Below, in pieces: positions 7,628-16,003 of a DNA stretch of 18,434 nt. The position numbers and the translations under genes are program-made. The DNA comes from an uncultured Flavobacteriia bacterium (GTDB lineage Bacteria > Bacteroidota > Bacteroidia > Flavobacteriales_D > Crocinitomicaceae): NCBI GenBank assembly GCA_903928365.1, contig CAIYQV010000086.1, positions 1 to 18,434 on the forward strand, given 5' to 3'. How positions within the stretch are numbered: position 1 is the first letter of the stretch; each line of letters begins with the position of its first letter. The notes beneath the pieces are model-generated. The model ran no database searches. It saw only the letters and a program-made list of their open reading frames with translations, and was not told the origin of the DNA.

Positions 7628-8926
7628 ATGGACAACGTAGAATTCTTTTTTCGAAAAAAAAGTTTACTAAACCTTTTATTTGTCTTGGGTTTTATTACGA
7701 GTTCATTTTCTCAAATAGTAATTAATGAAATAATGGTTGCTCCAGGTAGTACATATACTATTTTATCTGGAGCAGATAATAGTGATGGATGTAAGCAATC
7801 CATGTATAGCTCAACAGTTGGATGTGGCCAAGAATGGGTTGAAATTTACAATTCTGGCTGCACAGCTGTAAATATAGGGTGTTGGTCAATTGGTGGTATG
7901 GACGGTGGTTTGAATGGCGGTGTGTTTTCATTTCCGGCCGGTACCACAATAGGTCCACATGCATTTATAACCCTGGGAGGGGCAAATTCAGGGGCCACAT
8001 TTAATTTATCAACATATTTGCCCGCCAATGGTACTGGTTCATTGTGGGGTTCTGGTGCTGCTAGATGGCACCTTCCAAATGGTGATGGGTGGCTTATACT
8101 TTATGATCAAAACAAAGCATTTGTTGATGGAGTTTGGTGGACTAGCTCAACGGGGGATCCGGCGACAATGATTAATACAGACGCGTCTTATGTTGCAACT
8201 ATGACTAGACCGACTCCATGTGGTGGGGGAACTTTCACGGATGCCAAAACAAATCAAGCAAGTATGGAAAGAATTCTGTTTGATATCAATGCCACATCTG
8301 ATATGGGAAAAACATTCGCTAGAACTGCAGATGCAGGTGGTACATGGTTTCAAGACGCTACACCAACTCTTGGGACAACAAATGATGTGCTTGTTTCATG
8401 TCCACTGCCAATAGAATTGATTTCGTTTGAAGCAAGTCTTTATAAACGTCAAGTTGAATTAATCTGGCAAACGGCTTCAGAGCGCAACAACGATTATTTT
8501 TCTGTTGAACGTTCTGCCAATGGAATCGATTGGTCGGTAATCGAAACAGTAGAAGGTGCAGGATCAAGTACCGAATTACTTTCTTACGAAACGTTCGATC
8601 TGGAACCATTGAGAGGAATCAGTTACTACCGATTGAAACAAACCGATTTTGATGGTAAAACATCTTACTCAGAGATTAGAACCATTTCGAATACAAGTGA
8701 ATTGATGGTTTTACCAAATCCGGGTTCAGGCTTGTTCTACATCAGTGGTTTGTCTGACCGTCAAGAGAGTATTATTGTAGTGCGAGACATCACAGGAAAA
8801 GAAATTACGAAGATGACCGCTCAAAAGGAGATGCAACAGCTGGATCTGTCGCAACAACCGAGTGGTGTCTATTTCGTAACGATCAATGCGGAAGAAACGA
8901 TCCGTGTGATCAAAGTAACAGAATAA
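7628..8926 (+). CDS. Secreted LTD-module protein with T9SS type A sorting domain
   Basis: A protein exported by Sec and then by the type IX secretion system. Residues 1-29 form a signal peptide ending SSFSQ. A lamin-tail-domain (LTD)-like module starts at IVINEIM and has EWVEIYNSG, the glycine-rich GCWSIGGMDGG, FSFPAGTTI and RWHLPNGDGW. It continues to a tail with CGGG and a DAGGTW segment ending near 260. A fibronectin-like segment follows (PIELISFEASL ... ISYYRLKQTDFDG, about 257-350). The last 75 residues are a TIGR04183 type A sorting domain: PNPGSGLFYI with Asn364, then SGVYFVTI and a basic end. T9SS cargo of this type is usually anchored at the surface or released. The start is the ATG at 7628; a TTG at 7616 would add four residues outside the signal peptide and is less likely. 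The LTD module is a close paralogue of that in the 965-aa protein downstream. Its ligand or function is unknown. Confidence 0.88.
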   Translation: MDNVEFFFRKKSLLNLLFVLGFITSSFSQIVINEIMVAPGSTYTILSGADNSDGCKQSMYSSTVGCGQEWVEIYNSGCTAVNIGCWSIGGMDGGLNGGVFSFPAGTTIGPHAFITLGGANSGATFNLSTYLPANGTGSLWGSGAARWHLPNGDGWLILYDQNKAFVDGVWWTSSTGDPATMINTDASYVATMTRPTPCGGGTFTDAKTNQASMERILFDINATSDMGKTFARTADAGGTWFQDATPTLGTTNDVLVSCPLPIELISFEASLYKRQVELIWQTASERNNDYFSVERSANGIDWSVIETVEGAGSSTELLSYETFDLEPLRGISYYRLKQTDFDGKTSYSEIRTISNTSELMVLPNPGSGLFYISGLSDRQESIIVVRDITGKEITKMTAQKEMQQLDLSQQPSGVYFVTINAEETIRVIKVTE

Positions 8927-8951
8927 AGATGCTTTAATAAGCGCACATCAT

Positions 8952-8996
8952 AGTTAAAGTTAAGGTTAGAGTTAGGTTAGTTTAGGTTAAGTTGAG
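8952..8996 (+). repeat. Telomere-like TTAGGT-type array, copy 1 (G-rich on + strand)
   Basis: A degenerate run of five- to six-base units: AGTTAA, AGTTAA, GGTTAG, AGTTAG, GTTAG, TTTAGG, TTAAG, TTGAGG. It lies between the first LTD gene and its terminator. A closely similar array in reverse orientation occurs at 16004-16033 beside another terminator. It contains no reading frame. Its function is unknown. Confidence 0.75.
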
Positions 8997-9000
8997 GCAA

Positions 9001-9022
9001 AGAAGTGACTAACACCACTTCT
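9001..9022 (+). other. Hairpin between repeat array 1 and terminator
   Basis: AGAAGTG (9001-9007) pairs perfectly with CACTTCT (9016-9022) across an 8-nt loop. No T-run follows, so it is not a terminator by itself. It may stabilise the 3' end of the upstream transcript. Confidence 0.5.
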
Positions 9023-9030
9023 GCTTGTGA

Positions 9031-9066
9031 AGAGAGGAGAAACATTTGTTTCCCCTCTCTTTTTTT
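9031..9066 (+). terminator. Rho-independent terminator downstream of the first LTD gene
   Basis: AGAGAGG and GAAAC (9031-9043, with one unpaired A) pair with GTTTC and CCTCTCT (9048-9060) around an ATTT loop. They are followed by T 9061-9066. This is a 12-pair stem with a single A-C mismatch. It separates the first LTD gene from the two large adhesin genes. Confidence 0.9.
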
Positions 9067-9144
9067 GTAAGTAATTCATAAACAGTTTACAAGGTTGGTA
9101 TGTGTAATCTTTTGTAAGTAAGATTTAGTGACAAATCATTCCAT

Positions 9145-9160
9145 TCCCGCGCGCGCGGGA
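9145..9160. repeat. Perfect 16-bp palindrome with alternating GC core
   Basis: TCCCGCGCGCGCGGGA is a perfect palindrome of 16 bp, all G/C except its two ends, in AT-rich intergenic DNA 40 bp before the start codon of the 1281-aa protein. The core alternates C and G. The rest of 9067-9200 shows no gene. A weak -7-like GATTTTTG lies at 9171-9178, so the palindrome would sit in the -33 region of that promoter if it is real. Confidence 0.7.
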
Positions 9161-9200
9161 GGAACTCTTAGATTTTTGCATCTATAAAAATAACGTACGA

Positions 9201-12200
9201 ATGAAACTCATCGCTAGCATAGGGGTAATGATGATCGCTTTAATGCCGATTAAAGGATTAACTCAGACATTCATCAACGAGATAATAGTGAAGGCACCAA
9301 ATCCTACAGATGCCAACTGGAATTCATTGATCTTTGGTACGCAGGGGGCTGAGGGTATAGAATTGTATAATCCAACTTGCGGCCCCTTGGATGTATCACA
9401 TTGGTTTGTGGTTTCAAATGGCAGTAGTTCAGATTTACGCGGAACCTTTCGTTTTCCAGCAGGGACGATCATCCCGGTAGGAGGAAGAATAACACTTGGA
9501 GGTCCAGGTACGGGAGGCATTGCTGGAGCTCTAACACCAGATTTTATTCTTTACAACTATGTCGGCACACCTAATTTAGGCTGGTCTGGAGCGAGGTGGT
9601 ATCTGGATAATTCCCGGGGATATGTAGCCGTCTATGATGCCAACGGACTTCCAAAGGATTTGGTTTACTGGTACGGAACAGCTACAGGTGAGGGCTGTAG
9701 TTCCTGGAACTCTTCCAATACAGCGGACGTATGGTACTCCACTTTTTCAACCGCCCCTGTTCATGTGCCATCTGGGTCAGCTGGGGCTCCTGTTGTGGCA
9801 TCGCTTCCCGGTCCTGGTGACCCCACCATCGAATCATTGAAGAGATGTGCAGGATACGTTGGAGCTATAGGTAATGGTTCAATTCAAAGTGCCGGAGATG
9901 GAAATCAACCTACTTCGAGAGTCAACGTTCTTACTTTTGGTTCTCCAAATGCGGGTACAGCTTATTCCTCAGCAGCATTTACGGTTTCTGCAGTTTTGTC
10001 AGATGCTACATGCGGTTCCCCTGATGGAAGTATTATTGTTACGCCAAACCCAGCAGGTGTTTACACCTATTCATGGTCTGATCCTGCAATTGGTAATAGT
10101 TCCAACGCATCAGGATTAGCTGCCGGAACATATTCGGTGACGATTACATCTTCCACAGGTTGTTCGAAAGATACTTCCTTTACTCTTTCCTCTTCGGGAG
10201 GGCCGGATCAATTCGTTTTCTCCACGCAAGATGAAACGTGTGCACTGGCCAATGGTAGTTTAACGGTTTCTTCGGCATCGGGAGGAACTGGTCCTTACAG
10301 TTACAGTCTGGATGGGACCAATTATTCGGCATCGACCATCTTCAATAATCTTTCTGAAGGAAATTATATTTTGTATGTGCAGGATAATCTGGGATGTCAA
10401 GGCGATACGGTATTTTCAATAGGTGCTATCGCTGGGCCTCAATCTGTTGATCTGACATTAACGAATGCTACTTGTACGAGTGGTGGATCGCTAAACGTGA
10501 ATGCGGTTTCAGGCGGAACACCAAACTACAATTACAGTGTGGATGGTGCTAATTTTCAAAGCACTACGCTCTTTACTTCTTTACCGAGTGGAAGTTACAC
10601 GTTGACTGTATCGGACGCAACAGGTTGTGAACTTGACTCTATTATAACTATTGGACTGACGGGAGGGCCTTCAGAAATTACTCTTGTACTTGTGCCTGAA
10701 ACCTGCGGAAATGCCAATGGATCAATTACACAAAGTGCCGTCACAGGGGGTACTTCTCCGTATCTGTTCTCTTTAAATGGATCGCCGTTTACCTCAACTG
10801 TGGCTTACACAAATTTAGCTGCCGGGACCTATACGTTCTCAGTTCAGGATAATGCCGGATGTGTTTTTGATTCGCTTGTTGTTTTGTCGGGAGTAGTTGG
10901 CCCATCTGATCTCGGGTTAACGATTAGTCCAAACACGTGTTCGTCGCAGGGAAGCATTACCGTAACGAATGTGGTTGGTGGTACACCTGCTTATCAATAT
11001 GCTTTAGATGGTTCTGCACTTGGATCAACCTCTTCATTTTCCCTCTTAGCGCCAGGTTCATACACGATCACCGTTCAGGATGCCAATGGTTGTGAATTGG
11101 ATTCGATCGTTTTAATTGCAGATAATTCACAATTGACAGCAACAATTTCTACCACACCGAATTCTGCTTGTTTGGGTTGTAACTATTCAGGTCCATCTAT
11201 CATGATCAATGAGATTAACATTTATCCTGCGAATGGGGATGGATCTATCTTTGGGCCGGGTCCAAACCCTGTTTCAGAGGGCGAATGGATCGAATTATAC
11301 AATCCTGACTGGTGTGATTCAGTCGATATTTCAGGATACATTTTAGGAAGCTATAATTCAACGGGTACAACTCTCTCCGTGCCTTATGTTTCTAATGGAA
11401 TGGCATTCGTTATTCCAAATGGAACAGTGGTGCCACCTCTTGGTTTTGTGGTGGTGCGTGGACAGAATGCACCTGCTCCGCCTGCCGGAGTTATAGACGT
11501 CATTGTAAATAATGCTGGAAATAATCTTTGTATTGATGGAGGAATCGGAGTGAGCCGTTTATGGTTTCAAAATGCCGGTGGTTGGTTTGGATTTTACGAT
11601 GTAAATGGTGTTCCTCAGGACATGATAAGTTGGGGTGTTCCGACACCAGCTGATCTGAATGGGAATCCTTGTATTCCACCAACGAACAGTCTCCCTGCAG
11701 GAGTAACACAACTTGATTCCTATAATACTTCGGGAATAGGTGTTAATCTGGGGGCTTCATCCATGGGGATGACCTACGTTCGTATTCCCGACGGAGGTAC
11801 CTGGTCTGCTTCGATGTCTACGGAAAACTTTTCATACGGTAACTGTAATGATCCATTGAACTGTTTGGCAGAAACCGGAGTCACAGTATGTAATGGTACT
11901 GCAACCGCGACAGTAACTGCGGGCACAGCACCTTATACCTACACTTGGGATGATCCGGCTGCTCAAACTTCATCCTCGGCTTCTGGATTGTGTCCGGGAA
12001 GTTATCAATTAACCTTGGCAGATGCCGCAGGATGTACCCAGACTTTTTCGGCTGTCATTTCAGATGATGTGTTCACAATCGACGCGGCGGTACAAGAGCC
12101 CTCTTGTTCGAACAATGATGGATCTATAGCAGTGACTGCAAATCCTTCATCATCTCTTTACACCTATGTATGGTCATCTAACACAGGTATATCAGATAGT

Positions 12201-13046
12201 TCTACGACTACCGCTTCTGGCTTGGGGGAAGGAACCTATTCTGTTTCAGTTACTGCCGGAGCATGTGTCAGGGATACAACATTAACACTTATTGCCCCTG
12301 CATCTATTGACAGCGTCGCAATCTCGATTTTACCGACATATTGTGGTCAGATCAATGGAACTGTTTTGATCGAACAGGTGTATGGCGGAACCGCACCTTA
12401 TAACTATAATTTCAACAGTGCTGGATCCTCCTTAGATACTTCCTTTGCGAATCTTTCAGCTGGTAGCTATAGCCTGGAAGTGACAGACAATGAAGGGTGT
12501 ACATATCTTGTGAATGGATTAATTGTAGATCCATCTTCAGGGATAGCTTCCGTGGATGTAGATAAAGTGCTTCCTGATTGTGGCAAGTCAAATGGGGAAC
12601 TTTCAGTGGTTACGGTGAATGGTGGGTCAGCGCCATATCAATATCACTTGAATGGATTAATTCTGGATTCGTCCTATGTTTCCGGTTTGTCAGGCAATAC
12701 CTATATACTGGAGGTAGAGGACGCCAATGGCTGTTCTTATAATGAGATGATCATTTTAGGCGAGGACGGAAAATCTTTTGTGAACATCCCGAATGTCTTT
12801 ACGCCTAATGGAGATGATAGTAACGACACTTGGTTTATTAGTACCGGATGTGTACTCAGTTTGCACGTGGTAATTCTTAACCGATGGGGGAATATGGTGC
12901 ATGAGTATGATTCAGTTAATGGATTTTGGGATGGACTTACCAATGGTGATAAAGTCTCAGAGGGGGTTTATTTTTATAAGGCGGATATTGAGTTTTCCAG
13001 CGGAGAAAAACAAACAAAACATGGAAATATAACGGTCATTTACTGA
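9201..13046 (+). CDS. Large T9SS adhesin: LTD, SprB repeats, second LTD, SprB repeats, CHU_C
   Basis: A large surface protein with a mosaic layout. Residues 1-22 form a signal peptide (ends GLTQ). LTD module 1 (about 23-170, EGIELYNPT, FRFPAGTIIP, ARWYLDNSRGY) is followed by a diverged tail to about 255. Five SprB-like repeats come next, with first cysteines at 271, 347, 425, 502 and 580 (spacing 76-78). A second LTD module is inserted at about 667-880 (INEINIYP, EWIELYNPD, RLWFQNAGGW, DGGTW). Four more repeats have first cysteines at 897, 969, 1048 and 1127. The C-terminus (about 1193-1281) is a CHU_C / gliding-motility-associated type B sorting domain (NVFTPNGDDSND, LNRWGNMV, GVYFYKADI). 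Each repeat reads roughly CxxxxGS ... GGTxPYxY ... LxxGxYxLxVxDxxGC. Family knowledge ties SprB-like repeats to surface adhesion and gliding; the ligand is unknown. It is co-transcribed with the next gene (TGATG overlap). Confidence 0.92.
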   Translation: MKLIASIGVMMIALMPIKGLTQTFINEIIVKAPNPTDANWNSLIFGTQGAEGIELYNPTCGPLDVSHWFVVSNGSSSDLRGTFRFPAGTIIPVGGRITLGGPGTGGIAGALTPDFILYNYVGTPNLGWSGARWYLDNSRGYVAVYDANGLPKDLVYWYGTATGEGCSSWNSSNTADVWYSTFSTAPVHVPSGSAGAPVVASLPGPGDPTIESLKRCAGYVGAIGNGSIQSAGDGNQPTSRVNVLTFGSPNAGTAYSSAAFTVSAVLSDATCGSPDGSIIVTPNPAGVYTYSWSDPAIGNSSNASGLAAGTYSVTITSSTGCSKDTSFTLSSSGGPDQFVFSTQDETCALANGSLTVSSASGGTGPYSYSLDGTNYSASTIFNNLSEGNYILYVQDNLGCQGDTVFSIGAIAGPQSVDLTLTNATCTSGGSLNVNAVSGGTPNYNYSVDGANFQSTTLFTSLPSGSYTLTVSDATGCELDSIITIGLTGGPSEITLVLVPETCGNANGSITQSAVTGGTSPYLFSLNGSPFTSTVAYTNLAAGTYTFSVQDNAGCVFDSLVVLSGVVGPSDLGLTISPNTCSSQGSITVTNVVGGTPAYQYALDGSALGSTSSFSLLAPGSYTITVQDANGCELDSIVLIADNSQLTATISTTPNSACLGCNYSGPSIMINEINIYPANGDGSIFGPGPNPVSEGEWIELYNPDWCDSVDISGYILGSYNSTGTTLSVPYVSNGMAFVIPNGTVVPPLGFVVVRGQNAPAPPAGVIDVIVNNAGNNLCIDGGIGVSRLWFQNAGGWFGFYDVNGVPQDMISWGVPTPADLNGNPCIPPTNSLPAGVTQLDSYNTSGIGVNLGASSMGMTYVRIPDGGTWSASMSTENFSYGNCNDPLNCLAETGVTVCNGTATATVTAGTAPYTYTWDDPAAQTSSSASGLCPGSYQLTLADAAGCTQTFSAVISDDVFTIDAAVQEPSCSNNDGSIAVTANPSSSLYTYVWSSNTGISDSSTTTASGLGEGTYSVSVTAGACVRDTTLTLIAPASIDSVAISILPTYCGQINGTVLIEQVYGGTAPYNYNFNSAGSSLDTSFANLSAGSYSLEVTDNEGCTYLVNGLIVDPSSGIASVDVDKVLPDCGKSNGELSVVTVNGGSAPYQYHLNGLILDSSYVSGLSGNTYILEVEDANGCSYNEMIILGEDGKSFVNIPNVFTPNGDDSNDTWFISTGCVLSLHVVILNRWGNMVHEYDSVNGFWDGLTNGDKVSEGVYFYKADIEFSSGEKQTKHGNITVIY

Positions 13047-15943
13047 TGTATATGAAAAAAATACTGTGTATTATTCTTGTTGGGATTGTCACCCAAAGAA
13101 CCCACTCGCAGGTGGTGATCAACGAGGTGCATCCAAGACCATCGGGTGGTGATACGGATCAGGCTTTTCAGTCAATGTACAATGCGACAGCTACCTCAGG
13201 TGCTGAGTTTATTGAATTGTACAATACCAGTCCTTGTGATCCTGTAGACATTAGCTGTTGGTCACTAGGAGGAATGGATGGAGCTACCAATGGTGGTGCA
13301 TTTTCCTTTCCAAGCGGTACCGTTATTCCACCTTTAGGATTTGTGACAATAGGAGGTCCTAATACAACGGGTATCTCTTTTAATCTTAATCTTGCGGCAA
13401 ATGCTTCAAGGTTGTGGAGATCTAACGCAAGCAGATGGCATTTGCCCAATGGTGATGGATGGGTGGGTTTGTATGATGCGTCCGGTGCTGCAGTCGATGG
13501 TGTTTACTGGACTTTCTCCTCTAATGATCCAGGTAAATTAAACACGGACGATACGTTCATTGGCGCGGCACTGCAAAGAATTGGTGGTTGTGGTGGTGGT
13601 GGTCTTGCAACGGCATCTGCCATTCCCGGTATCGAGTACATGGTCTCGGCAACAGTAACAGGTCAGTCATTTGAACGAACAACCGACGGTGGCACTTCCT
13701 GGGCCTTAGGTGCTCCAACACCTAATAACTGTAACGGAACTTGTGTAGTAGCTAGTGCCTTTCAGCTGAATGCATTGGTACAGCAACCTCAGTGTGGACA
13801 ATCGAATGGGTCAATAAGTTTTTCTCCAACTCCATCGGATACGTATTTTTACAATTGGCCATTTCCAACAACAGGAACGGTGAATAGTGCAACGAATCTT
13901 GCCGCCGGAACTTACGATATTACTATTACCAACGCAAGTGGTTGTACAAAGGACACGTCGATTACACTAGTGTCAAGTGGTGGTATAACTGCAGTCAACG
14001 TCACTTCTTCTAATCCGGATTGTGGTCAGTCAAACGGATCGGTTACCATTGGAACGGTTACGGGAGGAACGGCGCCATACCAATACAGTTTCAATGGTTC
14101 GCCATTAACTGGAAATACGCTTTACACTTCTCTTGCGTCTGGAACATACACGCTCACTGTTACGGACAATGTAGGATGTACGTATAGTGCGCCGAATATT
14201 GTGCTTACATCTGCTTCGGGTCCGACAGGTATTATTGTAACTACAACAAATTCTGGTTGTTCTGTTAGTGATGGTGCGGCAACACTCGGCAATGTCACCG
14301 GTGGAACGGCCCCATTTGAATACAGTTTTAATGGATCAGCTTATTCATCTACTACAAATTATACTGGCTTGGCTCCCGGATCGTATACCTTGTCTGTGCA
14401 AGATGCAGGAGGTTGTGTGTATAGCGCTCCGGACGTAGTCATAAATAGCGGGAATGGCCCTACAGCTGTTGTGGTAACAGTAGTTTCAGAGAACTGTAAT
14501 CTTGGAAATGGTTCCGTTACAATTGGCGCAGTAACCGGTGGCACAGCTCCCTATTTATATGATTTTAACGGCCTGGGATACTCAGGATCGACATCCTATC
14601 AAAATCTCTCTTCAGGTAATTATTCACTGATAATTCAAGATGCGTCGAACTGTCTTTATAATGCACCAGTGATTGTGGTCTCAGAAATCAATGGTCCGAC
14701 GGCAATTCAAGTGTCTGCAAATGATGCTGCCTGTGGAAACGCCAATGGATCTGTTCAATTGGGAGCTGTGACTGGCGGTAGTCCTGCATATCAATATAAT
14801 TTTAATGGGGCTGGATTTACTAGTGCAACGAACTATACGAATCTTGCATCAGGAACCTACACTTTAATAGTACAGGATGCTGCTGGTTGTAGCTATACTG
14901 CTTCGGATATTCAGATAAATAATACCCCGTCCATAACAAGTGTTTCATCCAGTGTTACCAATGCTTCCTGTGATTTACAAAATGGCAGTGTTACTTTGGG
15001 GGTAGTTATCGGTGGGACAGCGCCCTATCAATACAATTTCAATGGTCAGGGTTTCTCAAACAATACTTCCTATTCGAATCTGGCAGCAGGCACGTATACA
15101 TTGACAGTGCAGGACGCGGTGGGATGTACTTACAGCGCTCCGGCTATTGTCATTACGACTACAAATGGACCAACTGCAATTGATGTAACGGTAATTGATG
15201 CGCTCTGCGATGGAAGTGTAGGTTCTTTAGTTATTAATGGCATTTCAGGTGGAAATCCGCCCTATCAATATAGTCTGAACGGAGGAGGGCTGTCATCCGC
15301 AACGCTTTATACCGATCTTTTACCTGGTTCATATCAGGTTTTAGTTCAAGATGCTTCAGGTTGTTCAATCAGTGCGAATTACCAATTAGCGGGGGGCACA
15401 GCTCCCATTGCGGATTTTGCCATCTCACCTTCCTTTGTTTCGACATATGATCCCTTTGCTGATTTGATTAATTTGAGTTCTTCGGATGTTACTAGTTTCT
15501 CTTGGTCGATTCCAAATGGTACGCCATCAAACTCGAGTGCGGAGAATTTAGAGGTATCTTACCTGGATGCAGAACCGGGTTTTTATCCGATTACGCTGAT
15601 TGTCGAAAATTCGGATGGGTGTACCGACACGATTGTTAAAATCATTGAGGTGTATGAGGAAATCATCCTTTTTGCTCCAAATGCATTTACCCCGGATGGA
15701 GATGAATTCAACAATGATTGGCGGGTATATGTATCAAACGCTGATCTTGGGTCTTTTTCATTGCAAATATTCAATCGCTGGGGAGAGATGATCTTCGAAT
15801 CCAATGATCCTGAATTTGGATGGGACGGAACCTATGGGGGTGAAATGATTCAGGATGGCACTTATACGTGGTCCGTTCAAATCAAAGACAACCGTACCGA
15901 CAATGTGTATCGCTATTTAGGGCATTTGAATAAACTACAATAG
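13046..15943 (+). CDS. Large T9SS adhesin: LTD, seven SprB repeats, PKD-like, CHU_C
   Basis: A paralogue of the upstream gene. A signal peptide is followed by one LTD module (VVINEVHP, EFIELYNTS, CWSLGGMDGA, FSFPSGTVIP, SRWHLPNGDGW, then CGGGG and DGGTSW, to about 230). Seven SprB-like repeats have first cysteines at 250, 326, 405, 484, 563, 642 and 721. From the second on the period is exactly 79 residues. A PKD-like domain (about 795-870, FSWSIPNGTP ... ITLIVENSDGCTD) precedes the CHU_C type B sorting domain (about 873-965, NAFTPDGDEFNNDW, IFNRWGEMIF, GTYTWSVQIKD). The protein is probably on the cell surface as an adhesin; the target is unknown. The start at 13046 overlaps the upstream stop as TGATG, which suggests translational coupling. 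An in-frame ATG at 13052 gives the more usual MKK signal-peptide start and is equally possible. A strong terminator follows. Confidence 0.92.
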   Translation: MYMKKILCIILVGIVTQRTHSQVVINEVHPRPSGGDTDQAFQSMYNATATSGAEFIELYNTSPCDPVDISCWSLGGMDGATNGGAFSFPSGTVIPPLGFVTIGGPNTTGISFNLNLAANASRLWRSNASRWHLPNGDGWVGLYDASGAAVDGVYWTFSSNDPGKLNTDDTFIGAALQRIGGCGGGGLATASAIPGIEYMVSATVTGQSFERTTDGGTSWALGAPTPNNCNGTCVVASAFQLNALVQQPQCGQSNGSISFSPTPSDTYFYNWPFPTTGTVNSATNLAAGTYDITITNASGCTKDTSITLVSSGGITAVNVTSSNPDCGQSNGSVTIGTVTGGTAPYQYSFNGSPLTGNTLYTSLASGTYTLTVTDNVGCTYSAPNIVLTSASGPTGIIVTTTNSGCSVSDGAATLGNVTGGTAPFEYSFNGSAYSSTTNYTGLAPGSYTLSVQDAGGCVYSAPDVVINSGNGPTAVVVTVVSENCNLGNGSVTIGAVTGGTAPYLYDFNGLGYSGSTSYQNLSSGNYSLIIQDASNCLYNAPVIVVSEINGPTAIQVSANDAACGNANGSVQLGAVTGGSPAYQYNFNGAGFTSATNYTNLASGTYTLIVQDAAGCSYTASDIQINNTPSITSVSSSVTNASCDLQNGSVTLGVVIGGTAPYQYNFNGQGFSNNTSYSNLAAGTYTLTVQDAVGCTYSAPAIVITTTNGPTAIDVTVIDALCDGSVGSLVINGISGGNPPYQYSLNGGGLSSATLYTDLLPGSYQVLVQDASGCSISANYQLAGGTAPIADFAISPSFVSTYDPFADLINLSSSDVTSFSWSIPNGTPSNSSAENLEVSYLDAEPGFYPITLIVENSDGCTDTIVKIIEVYEEIILFAPNAFTPDGDEFNNDWRVYVSNADLGSFSLQIFNRWGEMIFESNDPEFGWDGTYGGEMIQDGTYTWSVQIKDNRTDNVYRYLGHLNKLQ

Positions 15944-15972
15944 ATCGTTTTTGTTTTTATGGATATAAAATC

Positions 15973-16003
15973 AAAAAGGGTAATCAAACTGATTACCCTT
16001 TTT
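15973..16003. terminator. Bidirectional hairpin terminator after the adhesin pair
   Basis: AAAAAGGGTAATC (15973-15985) pairs perfectly with GATTACCCTTTTT (15991-16003) around the loop AAACT. The A-run and T-run flank a GGGTAATC stem, so it can act on both strands. It starts 29 nt after the stop of the 965-aa protein. Confidence 0.92.

Noticed and set aside
9161..9196. GGAAC ... CGT as an ECF sigma-factor promoter before the 1281-aa gene
   Set aside because: The two boxes are 28 bp apart, far more than the 16-17 bp expected.
13168..13449. Antisense open frame of 93 codons across the LTD module of the 965-aa protein (and similar antisense frames at 9263-9520 and 7758-8028)
   Set aside because: They lie opposite clearly coding, domain-bearing sequence and show no family features; they are by-products of glycine- and proline-rich codons.
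14021..15208. Periodic 237-bp repeats as a CRISPR-like or tandem DNA element
   Set aside because: The period lies wholly in one coding frame and reflects protein repeats; unit length and sequence divergence do not fit CRISPR.
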